A stretch of 64,000 nt of DNA from Oceanobacillus jordanicus (lineage in GTDB: Bacteria; Bacillota; Bacilli; Bacillales; Amphibacillaceae): positions 1-64,000 of the forward strand of contig NZ_JAIFZM010000003.1 in assembly GCF_022095695.1 (NCBI RefSeq), read 5' to 3'. A program made the translations under genes and the position numbers. A model generated the notes under the pieces. The model saw only the letters and a list, made by a program, of their open reading frames with translations. It was not told where the DNA came from and did not search any database. Of this stretch, positions 17,350-24,743 are shown piece by piece; position 1 is the stretch's first letter; each line of letters starts with the position of its first letter.

Positions 17350-18042
17350 CTATTCTCCTAAAATCTCCCTCGTTTTATCTAGAATCTCCTCATCCTTTAG
17401 TCGGAATTTGAACTCCACTCTACGGGAATCCTCTGCACTATAATCGCCATTTTCATCCGTTCTAGGATCAGAATAAGATTTGCTGTTTACTGTTAATTTC
17501 CCCCCGACATGTTGCTGAATGTTCTCATATGGAAAGTCTTCACTCATAATATAGTCAGCAACACTATAGGCACGCTCCTGGGAAAGCTGCAGATTGTATA
17601 AATAACTGCCATCCCGATCTGTATGTCCTTCTATAATAATTTCGGCAATGTACTCCTCATACCCACTCTGTAGCAAAACATCTAAATACTTTGGAACAAA
17701 TTCATCCAAGAACTTAAAAGACTGAGGTTTTAATTCATCTTCTCCATAATCGAATAAAATTTCTGTATTAAATATAATTGCCCCCGTTTTTTCATCTACC
17801 TCAACACCCATTGCAGCGTCACTGAATTCTTCTTTTAGTTCACTTACAAGCTTGGCTCTAACACCCATAATCTGATCAAGGGTTTCCTTCATTTCTTCAA
17901 TTTGCAGTGATTTAATAACCATCATGCAAATAAAAATCAGCATAAAACAGAGCAGAATGGTTGTTAGCAAATCAGTAAACGATGGCCAGAAGTGCCCTTC
18001 TTCTTGTTCATTTTTAAATAATCGTTGATATTTAGAAGTCAT
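17350..18042 (-). CDS. ZorB-like OmpA/MotB family protein
   Basis: A 230-residue membrane protein with the MotB/ZorB layout. A short cytoplasmic N-terminus leads to FWPSFTDLLTTILLCFMLIF, where Asp24 at the base of the single membrane helix (about 25-44) matches the proton-accepting Asp of MotB/ZorB. An outer coiled linker follows, then an OmpA-like peptidoglycan-binding domain (about 87-217) with EGHTDRDG at 138-145, NLQLSQERAYSV at 150-161 and RRVEF at 207-211. The ATG lies inside the ZorA-like gene (11-bp overlap), implying translational coupling. It is predicted to anchor the ZorA-like channel to the cell wall. Confidence 0.88.
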   Translation of the reverse strand: MTSKYQRLFKNEQEEGHFWPSFTDLLTTILLCFMLIFICMMVIKSLQIEEMKETLDQIMGVRAKLVSELKEEFSDAAMGVEVDEKTGAIIFNTEILFDYGEDELKPQSFKFLDEFVPKYLDVLLQSGYEEYIAEIIIEGHTDRDGSYLYNLQLSQERAYSVADYIMSEDFPYENIQQHVGGKLTVNSKSYSDPRTDENGDYSAEDSRRVEFKFRLKDEEILDKTREILGE

Positions 18043-19861
18043 TTTGGTTCATTCCTATCCCATTGCTCCAGTTACCAGACTGCTGCTGCGGAGGAATGGT
18101 TCGATGTTGATTTATCGATTGAAGCTCCCTGCTAATCTCTTGAAGTGTTTGTTGAATAAATCTGCCATTACTTTGGTGTGTCGCTTCGGTAATACGTTGG
18201 ACTTCTTTAAACTCGCTACGAATCGAGTCATTTGTCTGCTCAACGTACCGACCAAAACTTTGCAACAAACTATCCAATTTATTTCCAAGCGAGCCTTCGA
18301 GATTCCCGACATAGTTAGATAGCGTATCTTTCAATATCCCAACACTTGCCTCCATCTGATTCTCCCTTTGACGGAATCCATTGTTCATCTGGCTGACTGT
18401 AGCATTGATATCTTGAATGAGTTGATTGTTTTTCATCCCGATTTGTTCAAAAGTATTCGCCGCATCCTGCATGTGCTTTTCATATGTCATTGATTCACTC
18501 GAATGGTTTTTCAAGTGTTGACTAAAGGTCCGATTAAATTCCTTCAGTTCGGTAAAGCGATCTGAGAGAAGATGCTTATATTCTGCCTGCGTCTGGTTAA
18601 TAACTTCCAATGCATCAGGAAGTTTCACAATCGATGAGCCCATCTTGTCAAATTCTCGAGATAGCTCTCCAAGATAGGTCATAACACCCGATAGTTTCGT
18701 AGATAGATCCTCTCCAAAAATTCTTTGGAAATTTTTATTTTGATGATCCATCACATTAACTAATTCACCACTTTTTTCCTGAATTCTTTCAAATGAAGTA
18801 TGCATTGTTTCCTGTTCTCCCAGAAGTTTGGACGTAAATTGCTTGATCTCTCCCACAGACATTTCGAATTGTTGTAATGTCTTCATTTGTGAATCTGAAA
18901 CTTCCTTCATTTTTTCAAACGTGTTTTCAAACACTTTTACCATTCGTTCGTTTTTGGTGTCCATCTTTTTAAAATAAGAAAACAGTGAATCGAAGTTTTT
19001 ATTTAGGTTGGTTGTCCCTTCGGAAAAGCCATCTGTTACGTCTTTCATTTGTTGGAATAGTCCTTGAAATTCCTCAAGATTATCCGATAATCCATCATTA
19101 AAGGCAGCCAAATCCTTGGCAGATTGTTGTAATCCAGCAGTATATTCCTTAAATCCAGTGAATGAAGCTTCAATACCTTGTAAGGATTGTTGATTTGTCT
19201 TCTGCAGGCTGAGGATCGATTGATTGATTGCTTCTGAAACACCAATTAGTCGCCCCATGTTATTCTGCTCTGTCCCTTCCAGATTGGACTCTGTCATGAG
19301 CATGATATCCGTTAAGATAAATTCTGTGTTCATTATTTTAATGAGTAGCGTCATTATTAATGAGAAGCCCATCCCTGCAATACTCGTGTAAAAGGCCACA
19401 TCAATGCCCGCCAATACTCCAGCAACTCCCTCGACCAGATCACTATCATTGATATTAATGCTACCAAGAGATGAGGTAAGCCCGATAAACGTCCCCAATA
19501 CTCCAAGTAAGATAAAGACCGACACGGTCATTTGAATCATCTTAATTAAACTTACAACAGGCACTTGAAAAAAGCGCCACCCTGAAAACTTTTCCTGCAC
19601 GAAGGTTTCCGCCTTCACACCTTCTCCCTGCTTGTTGTTAAATTGTTCCTGGAAACCTTGTAGTGGTTCAATATCTAATCGATTTGTGTCTTTCACGTAA
19701 TTCCGTACTTTTTTCAGTTTCCCAAACAATGTAATATGAAGTAGCACCGCGATGATAAAAAGACCAAACAAAAGAACAAAAATGGCTTCTATCATTGAGT
19801 TAGCTAATATTGCTTCCGCCTTTTGCTCACTTGTAAACATCTCAAGAATGGCTTGCACCAT
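18032..19861 (-). CDS. ZorA-like MotA/TolQ/ExbB proton channel with long coiled-coil tail
   Basis: A 609-residue protein with three membrane segments (about 24-45, 111-132 and 147-175). The MotA/ExbB-type core reads VFILLGVLGTFIGLTSSLG, then AFYTSIAGMGFSLIMTLL. About 400 residues of mostly helical, Gln- and Glu-rich cytoplasmic tail follow (200-590), ending in a proline/glutamine-rich tip. This layout is that of ZorA of the Zorya anti-phage system, in which ZorA5-ZorB2 forms a proton-driven motor with a long tail. E. coli ZorA is somewhat longer. ZorC, ZorD and ZorE are absent nearby, so a defence role is not supported; an orphan stator or energy-transducing role is equally possible. AAGGAGG precedes the ATG. 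Confidence 0.85.
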   Translation of the reverse strand: MVQAILEMFTSEQKAEAILANSMIEAIFVLLFGLFIIAVLLHITLFGKLKKVRNYVKDTNRLDIEPLQGFQEQFNNKQGEGVKAETFVQEKFSGWRFFQVPVVSLIKMIQMTVSVFILLGVLGTFIGLTSSLGSININDSDLVEGVAGVLAGIDVAFYTSIAGMGFSLIMTLLIKIMNTEFILTDIMLMTESNLEGTEQNNMGRLIGVSEAINQSILSLQKTNQQSLQGIEASFTGFKEYTAGLQQSAKDLAAFNDGLSDNLEEFQGLFQQMKDVTDGFSEGTTNLNKNFDSLFSYFKKMDTKNERMVKVFENTFEKMKEVSDSQMKTLQQFEMSVGEIKQFTSKLLGEQETMHTSFERIQEKSGELVNVMDHQNKNFQRIFGEDLSTKLSGVMTYLGELSREFDKMGSSIVKLPDALEVINQTQAEYKHLLSDRFTELKEFNRTFSQHLKNHSSESMTYEKHMQDAANTFEQIGMKNNQLIQDINATVSQMNNGFRQRENQMEASVGILKDTLSNYVGNLEGSLGNKLDSLLQSFGRYVEQTNDSIRSEFKEVQRITEATHQSNGRFIQQTLQEISRELQSINQHRTIPPQQQSGNWSNGIGMNQNDF

Positions 19862-20010
19862 TTTATTTTCCTCCTTGTAGCTCGCATTTTTTCTAGGTCA
19901 TTCTCTTAGAATTCTCTTCTTCTATTGCTATTCAAGAGAAAGGCGAAACATGTGTACAAGTTAGATGAAAGAAAGAATTTCAACACTATTAATCAAGGTT
20001 TTTAAGAAAC

Positions 20011-20042
20011 AAAAAAAGTCAGGATACCAATGTCATCCTGAC
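20011..20042 (-). terminator. Terminator after the nucleotidyltransferase
   Basis: Minus-strand stem GTCAGGAT/ATCCTGAC followed by T7. It separates the nucleotidyltransferase from the ZorA-like gene. Confidence 0.85.
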
Positions 20043-20132
20043 GAAAAATACTACTATGATATTATAGAGACCTAAAACAAATAAGATACTAAACTACCTG
20101 ACTTCCATTGCATATGTACTAAATTAACCTAC

Positions 20133-20702
20133 TTAATCTTCATGAGAATACACTTCTATCTTATGCCAAATAGACTGCCAGTTTTTCTTTTTAATTCTCT
20201 CTTTATAAATGACCGTCCGATCGCTACTTTCGGCAAAATACGGGGTTGGCTTCACCTTTAAATCTACTACATCTTTAATTCCACAAGGAGCGGTCAAAAT
20301 AATTTGTTCTTCATGGTTTAGCTTCACCCCAAGTGCTGTAGCTGTTTCTGGAAATTTAGATATAGCGTCTTCTGAAGATGTGTATGGCCTAAAGTGATTT
20401 ACCATATGCATCCTTGCTTCGTTTTTTACCGACCAGGGAACTTCAGGGAACATTTCATGCAGCTTCGCTTCAAGTCTCTTTTCTTCTAATTCATCTATGT
20501 TGGTTTTATCAAAAAAGATAACATCTACGTCTGGGAGGGTCGTCTTCTTAAAACCGTGTAATGTGTCCCAGATTTTGGAACGTACAAAACCGGCACAGAT
20601 CCACCAATCCGGCAAATCTAGCTTTTTAGCTATTTTCAGTATTCGCATCATTTCTTTGTCATCTTGTATAAGCTTTATAATATCTTGTTCGGTTTTCACC
20701 AT
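20133..20702 (-). CDS. Nucleotidyltransferase family protein (DUF925 / NTP_transf_6)
   Basis: A 189-residue member of a DNA-polymerase-beta-like nucleotidyltransferase family. The core has WWICAGFVRSKIWDTLHGF, then LPDVDVIFFD, with the two metal-binding Asp residues, and a C-terminal half with TPYFAESSDRTVIYKERIKKKNW. Biochemical substrate unknown for the family. The frame extends to an ATG at 20741 with no ribosome site; the ATG at 20702 follows AGGGGG and begins MVKTEQDI, so it is chosen. A strong terminator follows, so it is probably not co-transcribed with the ZorAB-like pair. Confidence 0.8.
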   Translation of the reverse strand: MVKTEQDIIKLIQDDKEMMRILKIAKKLDLPDWWICAGFVRSKIWDTLHGFKKTTLPDVDVIFFDKTNIDELEEKRLEAKLHEMFPEVPWSVKNEARMHMVNHFRPYTSSEDAISKFPETATALGVKLNHEEQIILTAPCGIKDVVDLKVKPTPYFAESSDRTVIYKERIKKKNWQSIWHKIEVYSHED

Positions 20703-20780
20703 GTGGAGACCCCCTATACGGATCGTTTGTTCTATTTCCATTTTAACATAGGAGGAGGTGTTTGTTTCTCAAATTTCGTC

Positions 20781-21797
20781 CTACCCAATAAATCCATTCA
20801 TTTTCTGTACATCTAAATTCACTCCCTTGACCCAGTCTTTCAAATCTATCTCTAAGACCCCTTCGCTTTTAGCAATAGTCGTAAGGATTTTCGCTTTTTT
20901 ATAAGAATATGAGAAGGTATGTAGGGTTCCAAACAAGTTTTTATAATTAGTGAAATACAGCGGTGAAGTTGGATCCTTAAAAAGGTTAAACATTGTCTCA
21001 TAGGTCATTAGGTCCACTTCTAATCCATGTAAAAAAGCATCTCGTTGAACCGAACCCGTAATGATATCCCTGTTTTTCTTTCGCATTGTCTGCTCCTGAA
21101 AATGATTTACACAGGAGAGCATTTTCTCTCCACGTCTTACCATCACGCTGTCAGGGCTAATCTCCACTTCTGCAAAATCACCAAATCGATCACCGATGGA
21201 AATATTGTAGCAAGCAGCATGAGGTATCTCTTTTAATAATTGAGTAGCCTCATCAACTGTACTACAAGTATCCAAAACCATACGGACCCCTATCCAGGCT
21301 GAAATCCCTGTGGTATATAATTGATTGCTAACAAAATGTAGCCCTGCCACTAATCCTACTTGGTTGACACCATCGTGTCTCCCCAGTAGGAGAAGATTAT
21401 ATCCCGCTGTAGCAAACGCATCTTTTGGCTGACTAAGTGTGAACAGCCTATCATAGAATTCCGGTGAAAAATCATAATTTCTCACATAATATTCTTTTGT
21501 AAGAATTGCAGAGCATCCCATCGCCTTGGTTTTCGGAACATCATAACCACTGAACATAGCTGCAGCCTTCCTGAAGGATATATTCAAACCATCTGCTATT
21601 CCCGTCAACTCTTCCAGTAAGTGTGGTGCCAATGAGAAGTATAAAGACTTCATACTTTCCTCATCAATAGCTGATTTTGTTATTGAGTCATATGTATTCA
21701 ATATTGGTCTGTCACGATAAAATCCCCCTAAATCCCTCCCTATTTGATAAGAACTATTCCTTAGCTGCAGAATATCCACAGTAAATGACCCCATCAT
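20781..21797 (-). CDS. C45 family autoproteolytic hydrolase/acyltransferase
   Basis: A 338-residue N-terminal-nucleophile hydrolase related to acyl-CoA:6-aminopenicillanic acid acyltransferase and bacterial C45 peptidases. The probable nucleophile is the Cys in KAMGCSAILTKEYYVRNYDF, which would become N-terminal after self-cleavage. Further family blocks are GRHDGVNQVGLVAGLHFV and SIGDRFGDFAEVEISP. AAGGAG precedes an ATG-ATG start. Substrate unknown: beta-lactam-like, N-acyl amino acid or bile-salt-type amides are all possible. Confidence 0.82.
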   Translation of the reverse strand: MMGSFTVDILQLRNSSYQIGRDLGGFYRDRPILNTYDSITKSAIDEESMKSLYFSLAPHLLEELTGIADGLNISFRKAAAMFSGYDVPKTKAMGCSAILTKEYYVRNYDFSPEFYDRLFTLSQPKDAFATAGYNLLLLGRHDGVNQVGLVAGLHFVSNQLYTTGISAWIGVRMVLDTCSTVDEATQLLKEIPHAACYNISIGDRFGDFAEVEISPDSVMVRRGEKMLSCVNHFQEQTMRKKNRDIITGSVQRDAFLHGLEVDLMTYETMFNLFKDPTSPLYFTNYKNLFGTLHTFSYSYKKAKILTTIAKSEGVLEIDLKDWVKGVNLDVQKMNGFIG

Positions 21798-21948
21798 TTT
21801 TCATCTCCTTGCTTCGATATTTAATTCCATTATACGAATAACAAGGCAAGAGTTCCTGTCTTTTTATGCTCCTTAAAGATAGGTATACTTTCAACTAATA
21901 ACTACGTAGAAAAAAAACACAAGCATTAGTTAGCAGACCGCCATTATC

Positions 21949-21980
21949 TTGACCAAAAGCGGTCCCGTTTATGATATAGT
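21949..21980 (+). promoter_or_regulatory. Putative promoter of the type I toxin gene
   Basis: TTGACC at 21949-21954 (-35) and an A/T-rich -10 zone TATGATATAGT at 21970-21980. The exact -10 is ambiguous. Transcription would begin near 21985, leaving a leader of about 80 nt. Confidence 0.45.
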
Positions 21981-22026
21981 TAGAAGACAATAGACTGGCT
22001 TCACATGAGGGAGTTGGTGCACTTCT

Positions 22027-22050
22027 CTTTTTAGGAAGATTCCTAAAAAG
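22027..22050 (+). promoter_or_regulatory. Hairpin touching the toxin ribosome binding site
   Basis: CTTTTTAGGAA (22027-22037) and TTCCTAAAAAG (22040-22050) are perfect 11-bp complements. The right arm includes the first bases of AAAAAGGAGGTGAT, so folding would partly mask the ribosome site, as in known type I toxin mRNAs. Confidence 0.6.
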
Positions 22051-22062
22051 GAGGTGATGCCA

Positions 22063-22149
22063 ATGGGGATTGAATCGGTGTTAACGTTAATGATATCCTT
22101 CGGGATGCTTATTGCGTTTATCATGTCTGACAAGAACCAAAAAAAATAA
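22063..22149 (+). CDS. Small holin-like type I toxin (TxpA/BsrG type)
   Basis: A 28-residue protein: MGIESVLTLMISFGMLIAFI followed by MSDKNQKK. It matches the holin-like toxin family (short start, one membrane helix with a LMxxFGMLI core, polar SDK tail), whose members kill or stall the cell by membrane insertion. The ribosome site AAGGAGGTGAT is a full match to the 16S tail. The 5' leader segment CACATGAGGG (22002-22011) is exactly complementary to CCCTCATGTG just after the stop (22151-22160), the end-to-end pairing typical of translationally inert toxin mRNAs. A terminator follows, and a convergent antisense RNA is predicted. Confidence 0.82.
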   Translation: MGIESVLTLMISFGMLIAFIMSDKNQKK

Positions 22150-22278
22150 CCCCTCATGTGCTTTAGCCAGGCGCTGAGGGATTACTTCTCTGAGTGTACC
22201 GCCCCCTTATGGGGTTGGTCTATTGGAACCGTTCCATGTGTCCAGCATGGAGCGGTTTTTTATACATTATGCTTATTC
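22140..22278 (-). ncRNA. Predicted antisense RNA antitoxin
   Basis: On the minus strand an extended -10 TGGTATACT (22293-22285) would start transcription near 22278. Reading leftward, a CCCTCA/TGAGGG hairpin (22182-22151 region) is followed by a run of eight T at about 22146-22139, a plausible terminator. The RNA of roughly 140 nt would be complementary to the 3' end of the toxin mRNA, the same arrangement as txpA/RatA and bsrG/SR4. No -35 is obvious. Confidence 0.5.
22227..22261 (+). terminator. Terminator of the toxin mRNA
   Basis: Stem AACCGTTCCATG/CATGGAGCGGTT (one wobble) with loop TGTCCAG, followed by T6. Confidence 0.8.
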
Positions 22279-22364
22279 GTAAATAGTATACCACGAAATG
22301 GGAGTAAATACACTCTTTTACTGGCGATAGGAATAGCTTCGGAATGTCAGGATATATGTGCACA

Positions 22365-22901
22365 TTAATGAATTATTTGCATAGCTGTCAAAAGGTTGAA
22401 AATATTCACTGCTGCTAAGACCCATTTTAAAGCACGTTGTCCTCTAAATGCATAATAAATACCAACTACAGGAAAAATTAATGTTCCCAAGATATATATC
22501 ATCCCAATGACGCCGCTAATGTATTCACTTAGTAACATGCCACCAAACCAGACAGCAAAAAAGCCTAAAACACAAATGAACGATGCTTTCAGATTTCTGC
22601 TGCCAAGATCCTTAACCCAAGCTCTACCTACCTCTATGTAGAAATCTTCGTCCTCTCTCTTTTCGCGGACCGCAATAAATGCTGCTATTAACTCCTTGGA
22701 GCTCTTATTCTGAACAGGCTCTGGCCCTTCGGTAAAATCCTCATTCAACTGCTCATTATCTAAAAGAGTTTTATGCAAGGATTTCAAAACCTTGTTTACC
22801 TCTTTATAGTCCTTTTCCTTCCTGCCTCTTTTCTTCAAAACAGAATGGACAAAGAAACGAATTGCTTTAAGATAAATCATTGATATTAATCTGCCAAACA
22901 T
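22365..22901 (-). CDS. Hypothetical membrane protein
   Basis: 178 residues, family not recognised. The N-terminal 100 residues are charged and probably cytoplasmic (an amphipathic start, then Lys/Glu-rich helices). Two to three membrane helices follow between about 105 and 178 (FICVLGFFAVWFGGMLL, IGMIYILGTLIFPVVGIYYAF, WVLAAVNIFNLLTAMQII). GAAGGG precedes the ATG. It has no functional motif and no operon partner. Confidence 0.7.
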   Translation of the reverse strand: MFGRLISMIYLKAIRFFVHSVLKKRGRKEKDYKEVNKVLKSLHKTLLDNEQLNEDFTEGPEPVQNKSSKELIAAFIAVREKREDEDFYIEVGRAWVKDLGSRNLKASFICVLGFFAVWFGGMLLSEYISGVIGMIYILGTLIFPVVGIYYAFRGQRALKWVLAAVNIFNLLTAMQIIH

Positions 22902-23120
22902 ACTAATGTTCCCTTCTCGTTATAATTGTCCTGCAAATAGATCCTTTAACTATTATCAGTTTACCATAATATCACAAGAAGAATGAGGATGGTTGGTTAT
23001 GGACTACAATGCTTCAATGCAATATGGTGTGGTGTGATTGTTAGATAAATAATTAAGGTGAAATTTAGGATTGCGCTTCATTCCGTCCCATGCTAAACTA
23101 TTTAAAATCATTTAAAAAAC

Positions 23121-23403
23121 GATGACGAGAAAAGTAAATGAAGTAAATATACAACAGAGAACTCCGGTCGCTGAAAAGGAGTGTGTATTTATTCATTGAA
23201 ACAAGACTCTGAGTAGCACGCTGGATTGATACATGATAGCGTGACAGGCGCTCCTGTTACAGAGCTAAAGTATAAGCAAAGTAATCTTTGCCGTACTTGA
23301 AGAGGTTAATATGGTGACATATTAGCAAACTGGGGTGGCACCACGATTTAGAATTTTAAATCTCGTCCCTAAGACATTACGTCTTGGGGGTGAGATTTTT
23401 TTG
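23121..23403 (+). promoter_or_regulatory. T-box riboswitch leader
   Basis: A complete tRNA-sensing leader upstream of an MFS gene. Stem I begins GATGACGAGAAAAGTA (specifier-loop 5' side), has the ACAGAGA motif and a CTCC/GGAG-closed distal loop with GCTGAAAA, and returns through GTGTATTTATTCATTGAAACA. The T-box signature AAACTGGGGTGGCACCACG is at 23327-23345. The terminator pairs 23358-23375 with 23381-23398 and ends in T8. The tRNA-pairing bulge reads TGGC, implying a tRNA with discriminator G. The specifier lies within GAAACAAGA; AAC (Asn) or AAG (Lys) are candidates, unresolved. Confidence 0.93.
23358..23403 (+). terminator. T-box regulated terminator
   Basis: Stem of about 18 bp (AAATCTCGTCCCTAAGAC with GTCTTGGGGGTGAGATTT), loop ATTAC, U-tract to 23403. 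It competes with the T-box antiterminator. Confidence 0.9.
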
Positions 23404-23438
23404 TTTTGCATTTTTTAATTGAAAGGAGTAGAGGAAGA

Positions 23439-24677
23439 ATGAAGGAAAAGTCTAATAGGAAGTATCCCACTCTATTTTTGTTCAAGGTTGGCATATCAAA
23501 CATTGGAGAATGGGTTTATTTCATTTCACTGAATCTTATTGTCTTAAATATAACAGGCTCTGCTCTAGCCGTAACTGGACTCTACTTAATAAAACCATTA
23601 GCCGTCTTGCTCACGAATTTCTGGGCTGGCAGCCTTATCGATCGAATGAACAAACGGAGATTATTGATGGGACTAGATCTATTTAGAGGAATGGTCATTG
23701 GCTTTCTTCCTTTATTTGCAACATCTCTTCCGCTTATCTATGTGACAGTATTAATCGTAAATATGGCGGCCTCGATGTTTGAACCAGCTTCTATGGCCTA
23801 CATGACAAAATTAATTCCACCTAAAAAACGTAAACAATTCAATTCTATTCACAGCTTTGTTACATCAGGAGCTTTTTTAGTTGGTCCTGCTGTTGCCGGC
23901 ATTCTGTTTTTTATAGGATCGCCAATATTGGCTATCTACATCAATGGTTTTGCTTTAATTATCGCAGGATTAACCACATGGCTACTTCCTGATCTTGAAA
24001 AAGGGAAGATCGTTTCAGAGCAAGAGAAAGCCAATACTATAGGGGTTATAAGAAAAGATTGGCAAGCAGTCTTAACCTTCAGCCTTACGAATCGATATGT
24101 TTTTGTCATTTACTTTCTATTCAGCTCAGTTATGTTGGTTTTGGCAAGTGCAGTGGATTCATTGGAGGCTGCCTTTGCTAAACAAGTCCTCTTCTTATCA
24201 GATAGTGAATACGGATTTCTGGTTACGATTGCTGGGACTGGCATTATAATAGGAGCTAGTATTAATACACTAATTGTACAAAAACTAAAAACCTCCCTTT
24301 TAATAGGAGGTGGGGCTGTATTTGTTACAATTGGATATATTGTGTATGCCTTCTCCACTAACTTCCTAATAGCCGGGATAGGCTTCTTTATTCTTGCCTT
24401 TTTCATCTCTTTTGCTAACACTGGTTTCCTTACTTTCTACCAGCATCACATCCCATCTGATATGATGGGACGGATTGGAAGCTTCTATAATTTGCTGGAA
24501 GCAATCTTGATTATTGTTGCAACTGGCTTCATGGGTATAGCCACATTATTCATATCAATTCGGTTGACTGTCAGCCTGGGCGTTTTCCTTATGTTCGTGT
24601 TGTCGGTTGTCTTACTTGGTGCAAGTGTATTACCCTCCAGAAGGAGATTTTTCCAGTCTCCTATTGCAGACCAATGA
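23439..24677 (+). CDS. MFS transporter under T-box control
   Basis: A 412-residue major facilitator of the MFS_3 type (enterobactin/macrolide exporter-like) with about 12 membrane segments. Typical blocks are present: LIDRMNKRRLLMGLDLFRG after TM2 and DMMGRIGSFYNLLEA near TM10. Most relatives export drugs or siderophores, but the T-box leader shows that transcription responds to an uncharged tRNA, so amino-acid or peptide-related transport is more likely (inference). The ATG at 23439 follows AAAGGAG; an in-frame TTG at 23406 lies in the terminator tail and is rejected. Confidence 0.87.
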   Translation: MKEKSNRKYPTLFLFKVGISNIGEWVYFISLNLIVLNITGSALAVTGLYLIKPLAVLLTNFWAGSLIDRMNKRRLLMGLDLFRGMVIGFLPLFATSLPLIYVTVLIVNMAASMFEPASMAYMTKLIPPKKRKQFNSIHSFVTSGAFLVGPAVAGILFFIGSPILAIYINGFALIIAGLTTWLLPDLEKGKIVSEQEKANTIGVIRKDWQAVLTFSLTNRYVFVIYFLFSSVMLVLASAVDSLEAAFAKQVLFLSDSEYGFLVTIAGTGIIIGASINTLIVQKLKTSLLIGGGAVFVTIGYIVYAFSTNFLIAGIGFFILAFFISFANTGFLTFYQHHIPSDMMGRIGSFYNLLEAILIIVATGFMGIATLFISIRLTVSLGVFLMFVLSVVLLGASVLPSRRRFFQSPIADQ

Positions 24678-24697
24678 TGGCAATTCGAAGCTTTTGT

Positions 24698-24730
24698 AAA
24701 AAGGAACATGGCTGTACCCCCATGTTCCTT
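24698..24730. terminator. Bidirectional terminator
   Basis: Stem GGAACATG/CATGTTCC with a 10-nt loop between convergent genes. The T-run is stronger on the minus strand. Confidence 0.7.
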
Positions 24731-24743
24731 CCTGTTTTAATCC

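Noticed and set aside
17350-20702. A complete Zorya defence system
   Set aside because: Only ZorA- and ZorB-like genes are present. The nearby nucleotidyltransferase and hydrolase do not resemble ZorC, ZorD or ZorE, and a terminator separates them.
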